Below are positions 1 to 4,125 of a DNA stretch of 5,187 nucleotides, one piece after another. The notes under the pieces were generated by a model. That model saw only the letters and a program-made list of their open reading frames with translations. It ran no database searches and had not been told where the DNA came from. The position numbers and the translations under genes were made by a program. The DNA comes from Clostridia bacterium (GTDB lineage: Bacteria > Bacillota > Clostridia > Lachnospirales > WQUN01): contig BNUF01000166.1 of assembly GCA_025997155.1 (NCBI GenBank), positions 1-5,187 on the forward strand, read 5' to 3'. The stretch's first letter is position 1. Each line of letters starts with the position of its first letter.

Positions 1-181
1 TAATGAACTCCACACGTTTGCGGTATTACCAAAACGTTGGCTTGTGGAGCGTACATTCGGCTGGTTAGACAAAGCTCGCAGACTTTGGAAAAACTGCGAA
101 CGCAAAATTCACAATTCTTTCCAAATGCTTGTTTTGGCTTTAATTGCCGTACTCATAAAAAGATTTTTAACAGGCTCTTAG
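1..181 (+). CDS. IS5-family transposase, C-terminal fragment
   Basis: Reading from base 2, the frame gives 59 residues up to TAG at 179-181 and is open at the window's left edge. It contains LPKRWLVERTFGWLDKARR. That is the hallmark C-terminal block of IS5-group DDE transposases, in which the Glu of VERTFGWL is the third catalytic acid of the RNase H-fold domain. The tail (SFQMLVLALIAVLIKRF) is the usual hydrophobic end of this family. The enzyme cuts and joins the ends of its own element. The DDE aspartates lie outside the window, so intactness cannot be judged. An overlapping frame from 37 is a shadow. The stop lies in or next to the probable element end (AACAGGCTC at 169-177), so little or no element sequence follows the gene. 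Family assignment is confident; subgroup is not. Confidence 0.9.
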   Translation, partial: NELHTFAVLPKRWLVERTFGWLDKARRLWKNCERKIHNSFQMLVLALIAVLIKRFLTGS

Positions 182-504
182 GGTATACTCGTTTGGTATG
201 GCTCGGTGCTGTTTTAACTGTACTCTGACTAATTTAGGTAAAACGAGAAATTCCCCCCTCTATATCGGATATTGTTATTGACGCGCTTTTATAAGCGTTT
301 AGGAACTTGCTTATTTCAGTATTTGGATGAGTGCGAAAAAGAATATGCACATGGTCTTTATTGTGATTCCATTCCTGCAAAGTTATATGGTAATCAGGCG
401 ATATGTACTCAAATATTTCTTTTGCACGATTATCACTCCCTTACCCTGTATCCATCTGAATATATTTTAAGACTGTGATACAAAAAAGTCAAGCCTAATT
501 TTTA
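182..504. other. Gene-poor remnant between two mobile-element ends
   Basis: No recognisable gene. One frame is open from just after a stop at 239 to TGA at 476-478. Its only early start is TTG at 272, with no convincing ribosome binding site, and its product (for example ECEKEYAHGLYCDSIPAKL) matches no family I know. It may be a slice of a once larger gene bracketed by insertions. I found no TnpA or TnpB motif here, although the next feature looks like the end of such an element. Confidence 0.5.
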
Positions 505-580
505 AGTGGGTTTTGCCTCACTAAAGTTATCCGCAACGAAACGCCATTCATCCCCCAACTAAGAGGCGGGGGTCTTCTGG
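505..580 (+). mobile_element. IS200/IS605-type right end (omega-RNA-like hairpins), orphan
   Basis: The stretch CATTCATCCCCC, an 11-nt loop (557-567), GGGGGTCTTCTGG resembles right ends of IS200/IS605 elements, where a subterminal hairpin (CCCCC 552-556 with GGGGG 568-572) is followed by a short tail ending at the cleavage site. About 40 bases upstream, AGTGGG-TTTTG-CCTCACT can form a second small hairpin with one bulged base, as in the 3' scaffold of TnpB guide RNAs. In intact elements TnpB sits immediately upstream; here no TnpB or TnpA frame is visible. This is therefore a solo end, or a MITE-like derivative. Assignment rests on pattern recognition of the hairpin and its flanks, not on an alignment. 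Confidence 0.6.
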
Positions 581-991
581 GTGAAAATTGATAAAATTTT
601 CAAAAAATATACTGATATGTGCAATCCCATTGTGAACGAAGATGCAAAAAAACTCATTGAACAACTTAGAGAATATATTGGAGCTTCAAATGACACGACG
701 GCGAGATTGATTTTAGAACACTTTACGCAAAAAGGATTTTGCAGAATTTGCTTTGCTACATCTACACTTGAACAAGGTATAAATATGCCATTCAATACGG
801 GTGCGGCTATCGTAAAAAGCGGTAGTATGAGCTCATTTCGCACGCTTATTTCTAAGAACCTGTACTCAATAAACAATCAAAAACCTGTTTGGATTACGGA
901 GATTACGAAATTTCAAAGCAGTTGGTTAAATATGCAGCTATTATTTTTTGTTTGCCAACATTCTTACGGATTTTTTGAGTGCGGGTTCTAA
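581..991 (+). pseudogene. DEAD/DEAH-type helicase fragment (motif V region)
   Basis: Open from GTG 581 to TAA 989-991. Only about the first 70 codons look like a known protein. GFCRICFATSTLEQGINMPF is a superfamily 2 helicase C-terminal block: the ATSTLEQGINMP part is motif V, and the preceding ARLILEHFTQKG is the helix that usually follows the HHG-type segment. Motif VI (QxxGRxxR), Walker A and the DEAD/DEAH box are all absent. After about base 795 the translation stops resembling a helicase. The fragment starts directly after the IS605-like end, so a mobile-element event probably removed the N-terminal part. Such helicases include defence proteins and DNA-repair enzymes; the piece is too short to choose. 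It is non-functional as it stands. Confidence 0.7.
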
Positions 992-1166
992 ATCCTACTG
1001 CCAGTCCGCGAGATGATTTATTGAGCGAGGACACGACCTTGAATTTTGGGTATCGTTTTTGTTCGACGACCCTGCGGAGAGCGTCAAAGCTATACGCGAC
1101 AAAATGGCACGGCGGTATCCGAAATCGAAAAAACGAAATAAGGAGACCGCGAATACGGCGGGGTAA
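957..1166 (+). pseudogene. C-terminal remnant of an unidentified protein with in-frame TGA
   Basis: In the frame ending at TAA 1164-1166, the translation NILTDFLSAGSKSYCQSAR, then TGA at 1014-1016, then FIERGHDLEFWVSFLFDD and a Lys/Arg-rich tail (KMARRYPKSKKRNK) reads like continuous protein. The two sides of the stop look like one domain, so this is probably a nonsense mutation. The charged tail and acidic-aromatic core resemble small phage or plasmid proteins, but I do not recognise the family. Upstream, a different frame (KTCLDYGDYEISKQL, then VKYAAIIFCLPTFL, ending at TGA 976-978) also looks protein-like, suggesting a frameshift near 950-976. The stop is followed by the leader of the BRO-N gene, so the genes were probably co-transcribed. 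Confidence 0.5.
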
Positions 1167-1190
1167 TCAGAGAGGGGGCAACAAAAATTG
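1155..1190 (+). repeat. Leader repeat, copy 1 (upstream of BRO-N gene)
   Basis: ACGGCGGG at 1155-1162, followed at 1169-1190 by AGAGAGGGG-G-CAACAAAAAT-T-G. Copy 2 at 1362-1401 has ACGGCGGG and AGAGAGGGG-A-CAACAAAAAT-G-G: 20 of 22 bases match in the second block. AGAGGGGG is a strong ribosome binding site. The repeat extends exactly to the start codon, which is ATG in copy 2 and ATT here. Confidence 0.75.
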
Positions 1191-1332
1191 ATAACGTCAA
1201 AGTATTTGAAAACGCGGAATTTGGCAAGGTGCGGACGGTGGAAATTGGCGGCGAGCCGTGGTTTGTCGGGAGAGACGTTGCGGAGATTTTGGGGTACAAA
1301 AACCCTAACGAGGCAGTACGCGAACATTGCAA

Positions 1333-1357
1333 AGGGGTGAGCGAAACACTCACCCCT
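1333..1357. repeat. Inverted repeat in BRO-N gene
   Basis: AGGGGTGAG (1333-1341), 7-base loop CGAAACA, CTCACCCCT (1349-1357): a perfect 9-bp stem. It lies in the codons for KGVSETLTPT, a conserved BRO-N segment. No T-run follows, so it is not a typical terminator. Confidence 0.75.
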
Positions 1358-1361
1358 ACAA

Positions 1362-1401
1362 ACGGCGGGAAGCTGAAAAAGAGAGGGGACAACAAAAATG
1401 G
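1362..1401 (+). repeat. Leader repeat, copy 2 (upstream of AntA-like gene)
   Basis: Second copy of the leader described at 1155-1190, with ACGGCGGG at 1362-1369 and the ribosome-binding block at 1380-1401. It overlaps the 3' end of the BRO-N frame and ends at ATG 1398. A weaker related stretch (AAGCT, A-run, GAGGAGATAAC) precedes the rha ATG at 1779, so all three antirepressor genes have similar start regions. Confidence 0.7.
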
Positions 1402-1547
1402 ACGAATTAATTAAAATCAATCACGACGAAAACGAAAAAGCAATGGTTAGCGGGCGGGAACTTCACGCGGCACTTGAGGTAAAAGAAAAATATAATGATT
1501 GACTTAAACGTATGTGCGAGTACGGTTTTATTGAAAGTACGGACTAT

Positions 1548-1579
1548 TTATTGGTTTCCGAAATTTCGGAAACCAATAA
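1548..1579. repeat. 32-bp perfect palindrome inside AntA-like gene
   Basis: The left arm is TTATTGGTTTCCGAAA (1548-1563) and the right arm TTTCGGAAACCAATAA (1564-1579) is its exact reverse complement, with no spacer. It lies in the codons for LLVSEISETNN. No T-run follows, and it is not an IS end I recognise. It could be an operator-like dyad, a strong RNA hairpin, or coincidental codon structure, which is unlikely at this length. Confidence 0.9.
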
Positions 1580-1719
1580 TCCAAAAAACCCGACTACTGT
1601 ACGCACCGACCGCGCTAATAATCAGCATGGCGACGGCATAGAAAAAACTGCGGATAAGGTGGCTAAGTTAGACTTAGGCAGTGAAGACGCTGATTTGAGA
1701 AATTCTGAAATCACTCCGT

Positions 1720-1736
1720 GTGTCCGCAACGGACAC
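1720..1736. repeat. Short inverted repeat near end of AntA-like gene
   Basis: GTGTCCG, loop CAA, CGGACAC: perfect 7-bp stem with a 3-base loop, 24 bases before the stop codon at 1758. No T-run follows. Confidence 0.6.
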
Positions 1737-1778
1737 GAATTTATCACCGTGGTAAGCTAAAAAAAGAGGAGATAACTC

Positions 1779-2435
1779 ATGAAGTTAATACTAAACACAG
1801 AGTACAATTTGTACGAACACGACGGCGAGGCGTATTGTGACAGTTTGCAGGTTGCGGACGAATTCAGAAAACAACACAAAAACGTCTTGCAGACAATTGA
1901 AAATCTTGATTGCGGTGAAGAATTTAGACGGCTTAATTTTAAGCCGTCCGACTACAAAAATGCCCAAAACAAAAAACAACCTAGATACCTTATCACAAAA
2001 GACGGCTTTATGTTTTTGGTTATGGGATTCACGGGCAAAAAGGCGGCGTTGATTAAAGAGCTTTATATTAAGCGATTTAACCAAATGGACAATTTTATAA
2101 AATCACTGTTTACGGCAAGAATGGAATACCCCGAGCTAACCGACGCGATAAAGTCCGCACACGCCGAGCCGAAACATTATCATTTCAGCAACGAAAACAA
2201 TATGCTTTACCGCGTCGCGCTTGGGATGGACGCTAAAGCGTTCCGCGAAAAAAACGGCATAGAGGCGGGTTGTGTAATCCGTCCGTACTTATCCACACAA
2301 CAAATAACAGTTGTGGAAAGATTGCAGAAATTCGATGCGGGGCTTATAGACGCGGGGTTCGATTACGAGGTGCGTAAACGGTTGCTTGAAAATTACAGGG
2401 ACAAGATAATGCGGAAACTGGAACAGGCGCAATAA
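1779..2435 (+). CDS. rha: Rha family phage regulatory protein
   Basis: 218 residues, ATG 1779 with AGAGGAG at 1765-1771 as ribosome binding site. Residues about 18-105 are the Rha domain (PF09669): YCDSLQVADEFRKQHKNVL, EEFRRLNFKPSDYK and YLITKDGFMFLVMGFTGKKA, then KELYIKRFNQMD. The C-terminal half (about 113-215) has the block DAIKSAHAEPKHYHFSNENN, LYRVALGMDAKAFRE, IRPYLSTQQI and LQKFDAGLIDAGFDYEVRKR, seen in many longer Rha proteins. Rha proteins are phage regulators. In P22-related phages one blocks growth in hosts lacking integration host factor; the molecular role of most is unknown. The gene looks complete, unlike its two upstream neighbours, with which it shares orientation and a similar start region. 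A terminator of the opposite strand begins at its stop codon. Confidence 0.93.
   Translation: MKLILNTEYNLYEHDGEAYCDSLQVADEFRKQHKNVLQTIENLDCGEEFRRLNFKPSDYKNAQNKKQPRYLITKDGFMFLVMGFTGKKAALIKELYIKRFNQMDNFIKSLFTARMEYPELTDAIKSAHAEPKHYHFSNENNMLYRVALGMDAKAFREKNGIEAGCVIRPYLSTQQITVVERLQKFDAGLIDAGFDYEVRKRLLENYRDKIMRKLEQAQ
1927..1948. repeat. Inverted repeat in rha
   Basis: GACGGCTTAA (1927-1936), TT, TTAAGCCGTC (1939-1948): a 10-bp stem around a 2-base spacer (in RNA, about 9 bp with a 4-base loop). It encodes RRLNFKPS in the Rha domain. No terminator T-run follows. Confidence 0.75.
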
Positions 2436-2464
2436 AAGCCCCGCCAGAGTAGCAGTTGACGGGG
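2431..2464 (-). terminator. Intrinsic terminator for the antisense gene remnant
   Basis: Read on the minus strand: CCCCGTCA, 10-base loop, TGGCGGGG, then CTTTTATT. The stem has CCCCG/CGGGG plus CA/TG around one mismatch, followed by a U-rich tail. On the plus strand the hairpin is not followed by T, so it serves the minus-strand gene ending at 2510. It starts within the last bases of rha. Confidence 0.65.
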
Positions 2465-2509
2465 TGAAAAGGGGATTGCCTTGCGGGTGAATTTGTGTTA
2501 TGCTTTAAG

Positions 2510-2827
2510 TTACTTAATCCATTTTTCAGCGTCGCAGAGAGTTTTCCGCGCGTGGGCGCGAATACCGAAATCGACGACGCAATATTCTTTGTTGCCTATG
2601 ATTACGCGGGTTATGTTGTCGATTGTGGCGGAGGAAAGACCTGTATGAGCGTCTTTAATCTGCCGCAAGATGTCGGCGGGGAGTTTCTTAGCCTGTTCAA
2701 CAAGGTACTGATGGGCAAAGGTTTGAATGATGTCGGGGGTAAGAGTTCCCGAGGCGGGGAGTTTGGCGGGGGCGGTCGGATGAGCCGACGGTACACACGA
2801 AAAAGGACGGCAAGTAATGACAACAAC
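2510..2827 (-). pseudogene. Antisense protein gene remnant, no start codon
   Basis: On the minus strand a frame is open from 2827 to TAA (complement of 2510-2512), 105 codons. The C-terminal part reads like real protein: LTPDIIQTFAHQYLVEQAKK, LPADILRQIKDAHTG, ATIDNITRVIIGNKEYCVVD, FGIRAHARKTLCDAEKWIK. I do not recognise the family. The same bases on the plus strand give an unconvincing Gly-rich product, so I prefer the minus strand. The frame has no ATG, GTG or TTG until far inside (TTG of DILRQ), and at its 5' end it runs into the start of the toxin gene. The gene thus seems truncated, perhaps when the toxin-antitoxin module arrived. A terminator 45 bases beyond the stop supports real transcription in this direction. 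It is the only phage-region gene on this strand. Confidence 0.6.
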
Positions 2828-3059
2828 CTATTCTAAAAAATCCCTAAAAGCTATGATTCATATGGATAAGTCCACAAGGAAACGAATAAGCGTCGCAATA
2901 TCGGAAATTCCGAACGGCGATATATTACCGCTTAAAGGTTATACGAACACATACAGACTAAGGGTAGGCGATTGGCGTATAATATTTTCATATGTGGAAG
3001 ACGACGAAATCCTTGTTGACAAAATAATGCCTCGCGGCGATGTGTATAAAGGAATGTGA
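2817..3059 (+). CDS. RelE/ParE superfamily toxin (type II TA)
   Basis: 80 residues from ATG 2817, preceded by AAAGGA at 2804-2809. LKGYTNTYRLRVGDWRIIFS and DKIMPRGDVYK are typical of the RelE fold: the central strands with the LRVGDWR block and the C-terminal PRGDVY, which carries the Arg and Tyr positions important in RelE-type mRNA interferases. N-terminal helices (SLKAMIHMDKSTRKRI) fit the family. RelE-like toxins cut mRNA at the ribosome; ParE-like ones poison gyrase; this one looks closer to RelE. Length is standard. TGA 3057-3059 is followed directly by in-frame TAA, and the antitoxin ATG is 4 bases on, so the two are co-translated. The toxin precedes the antitoxin, the less common order. 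Confidence 0.9.
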   Translation: MTTTYSKKSLKAMIHMDKSTRKRISVAISEIPNGDILPLKGYTNTYRLRVGDWRIIFSYVEDDEILVDKIMPRGDVYKGM

Positions 3060-3063
3060 TAAA

Positions 3064-3285
3064 ATGGCAACTTTGGTAAATCAAGTATACAATATGGCGG
3101 AGCATTTGAAGGAAAGCGATTTATTGCGCTTGATAGAGTTTATGGAACAGTTTTTACCCGACGATGTAGTCACTCCCGAAGATGCCGCCGATATTAAACA
3201 AGCCCACGAAGAATACTTACGCGGAGAAACCATAAATGCAAAAGATATTGATTGGGATAACTTGGAAGATATGGATTTAAGTTAA
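3064..3285 (+). CDS. Type II antitoxin paired with the RelE-like toxin
   Basis: 73 residues from ATG 3064. AAAGGA at 3049-3054, inside the toxin's last codons, is a well-placed ribosome binding site. An upstream in-frame GTG at 3040 lies in the toxin gene and is less likely. The protein is acidic. The end EEYLRGETINAKDIDWDNLE matches the C-terminal motif (Y-x-RGE-x-x-x-xDIDW) common in antitoxins of RelE/ParE toxins; that flexible tail wraps and neutralises the toxin. The N-terminal helix pair (NMAEHLKESDLLRLIEFMEQ) is probably a dimerisation segment. I see no clear helix-turn-helix or ribbon-helix-helix, so autoregulation is uncertain. Confidence 0.8.
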   Translation: MATLVNQVYNMAEHLKESDLLRLIEFMEQFLPDDVVTPEDAADIKQAHEEYLRGETINAKDIDWDNLEDMDLS

Positions 3286-3302
3286 CCTATCGGGGGGATT
3301 GA

Positions 3303-3449
3303 GTGAAAAGCCTGTACCATTTGAAACGCGAGATTGAGTTTTTGGACGAGAAGATAGCGGAATTGGAAACGAAAACATATGCACGGCACACTCCTTTCGG
3401 GCAAAGGGCTTCCGCGAACGGTGCGCGGGGGCTTTTTGTTTGCACATGA
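3303..3449 (+). pseudogene. Truncated coiled-coil phage protein
   Basis: GTG 3303 with GGGGGG at 3292-3297 as ribosome binding site gives 48 residues. The first 24 (MKSLYHLKREIEFLDEKIAE then LETK) form a heptad-rich coiled coil like the N-terminus of small phage regulators that usually sit just upstream of the terminase genes and continue into a C-terminal helix-turn-helix. Here the reading frame runs into a terminator hairpin (ARHTPFGQRASANGARGLF) and stops. It is probably the head of a gene whose rest was deleted, or a tiny ORF. Family link is tentative. Confidence 0.5.
3408..3440 (+). terminator. Intrinsic terminator before terS
   Basis: GCTTCCGCG, 7-base loop AACGGTG, CGCGGGGGC, then TTTTTGTT. 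The 9-bp stem includes two T-G pairs. It would end transcription from the antitoxin and coiled-coil ORF, so terS probably needs its own promoter or antitermination. Confidence 0.8.
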
Positions 3450-3471
3450 AAATTTTGGCGGTTAGGTGAAA

Positions 3472-4125
3472 ATGAATGAAGTTTGTACCCTAGCTTATGA
3501 AGATTACAAAAGCGGTATGAAGTACAAATATATAGCAAAAAAGCACGAAATAAAAGAATCTACTGTTAAACAATGGGCATTACGCTACTGGAAGAATAGT
3601 GACAAGTCGCCGCCCGAAAAAGTTACAAGAAAAGTTACAGACGAAAAAGTTACAGGCGTAACCTTTTCTTGGGCGGATATTGAGACGGAATATGTGACGG
3701 ATATATCTATGAAACCCTGTACTCTTGCTAGTTTGTCTAAAAAGTACAGCATACCTATCACAACAATTGAACAGCAGTCTAAGCGCGGGAAGTGGAGCGA
3801 AAAAAGACAAGAGTACGACAATCATACTACACAAAAAGCCCTGGAAAAAACATCCGAAATCACGGCGGGGGAAATCGCGGTTGCGGTTGCGCGGCAGTTC
3901 AGCCTTTCGGGAAAATTGCTTGACAGGTTGGAAAAAGCGTTAGCGGACGGCGGCGAACTAGCCCCAAAAGATTTATTGGCGTTGGCGAGCGTCCTTGAAA
4001 AGGGGCAAAAGATACAAGGGGTTATATCGTCAAGACATCATATTGATAATCCGATACTAGGAAAAATGATTGAGGCGTTGGTGAATATTGAGCGAACAGA
4101 CAGCGGTAACGATACGGACGAATAG
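3472..4125 (+). CDS. terS: Phage terminase small subunit with two HTH motifs
   Basis: 217 residues from ATG 3472 (GTG 3466 is the alternative; GGCGG and AGGTG lie upstream). The small subunit recognises the packaging site and hands DNA to TerL. Residues about 8-42 (YEDYKSGMKYKYIAKKHEIK, ESTVKQWALRYWK) form a helix-turn-helix. About 67-112 (FSWADIETEYVTD, LASLSKKYSIPITTIEQQSK, RGKWSEKRQEY) form a second, typical of another small-subunit type. A basic linker with KVT repeats joins them. The C-terminal half is helical (LLDRLEKAL, KDLLALASVLEKGQKIQGV), fitting oligomerisation. Its end overlaps the terL start by 38 bases in another frame, so the two are translationally coupled. Neighbour TerL supports the call strongly. 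Confidence 0.87.
   Translation: MNEVCTLAYEDYKSGMKYKYIAKKHEIKESTVKQWALRYWKNSDKSPPEKVTRKVTDEKVTGVTFSWADIETEYVTDISMKPCTLASLSKKYSIPITTIEQQSKRGKWSEKRQEYDNHTTQKALEKTSEITAGEIAVAVARQFSLSGKLLDRLEKALADGGELAPKDLLALASVLEKGQKIQGVISSRHHIDNPILGKMIEALVNIERTDSGNDTDE
3617..3654 (+). repeat. Three tandem AAAAGTTACA repeats in terS
   Basis: AAAAGTTACA occurs three times, in 3617-3627, 3630-3639 and 3644-3654, spaced 12-15 bases apart, followed by GGCGTAACCTTTT, a near inverted copy. They encode the linker KVTRKVTDEKVTGVT. They may be coincidental codon repetition, or binding sites: in several phages the packaging site lies inside terS. Confidence 0.65.

Larger units (their letters stand above)
1187..1414 (+). 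pseudogene. BRO-N family phage antirepressor, truncated, ATT start
   Basis: From ATT 1187 the frame gives 75 residues. VKVFENAEFGKVRTVEI, GEPWFVGRDVAEILGYKNP and HCKGVSETLTPTNGG are the classic BRO-N (Bro-N, PF02498) sequence, a DNA-binding domain found in phage antirepressors. The domain normally continues about 30 residues past TPTNGG and is followed by a KilAC or other C-terminal domain. Here it ends in LKKRGDNKNGRIN, which is translation through the next gene's leader, so the gene is C-terminally truncated. Homology starts well before the first conventional start (GTG 1229), and the ribosome binding site AGAGGGGG at 1171-1178 points to ATT 1187-1189. The equivalent codon in the next gene is ATG, so this is most simply a lost start codon. 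Product, if made, would be weakly translated. Confidence 0.8.
1398..1760 (+). pseudogene. AntA/AntB-type phage antirepressor, interrupted by TGA
   Basis: ATG 1398 follows a strong site AGAGGGGA at 1382-1389. The translation starts MDELIKINHDENEKAMVSGR, then ELHAALEVKEKYND, TGA at 1500-1502, LKRMCEYGFIESTDYLL. This is the AntA N-terminal domain (VSxRELH...FNDWFKRMxEYGF). TGA stands exactly where the family has the conserved Trp of NDW. Family members then read something like TDxALTxxMAKEL; here that block appears only in the +1 frame from 1612 (ALIISMA, stop at 1639), hinting at a frameshift near 1610, though this second lesion is less sure. The original frame runs on to TAA 1758-1760 without recognisable sequence. 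Antirepressors of this type block phage repressor action. The gene is almost certainly inactive unless TGA is read as Trp. Confidence 0.78.

Noticed and set aside
272..478. Possible small gene with TTG start
   Set aside because: No ribosome binding site, no recognisable family, and flanked by mobile-element debris; kept only as a remnant note.
995..1420. Long minus-strand frames opposite the BRO-N gene
   Set aside because: They are shadows of the BRO-N coding frame and leader repeats.
2495..2836. Plus-strand frame of 113 codons
   Set aside because: Its product is Gly-rich and unlike any protein I know; the minus-strand frame over the same bases is more protein-like and has a terminator.
3617..3654. 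CRISPR-like repeats
   Set aside because: Only three short copies with 2-4 base gaps inside a coding frame; no spacer structure.
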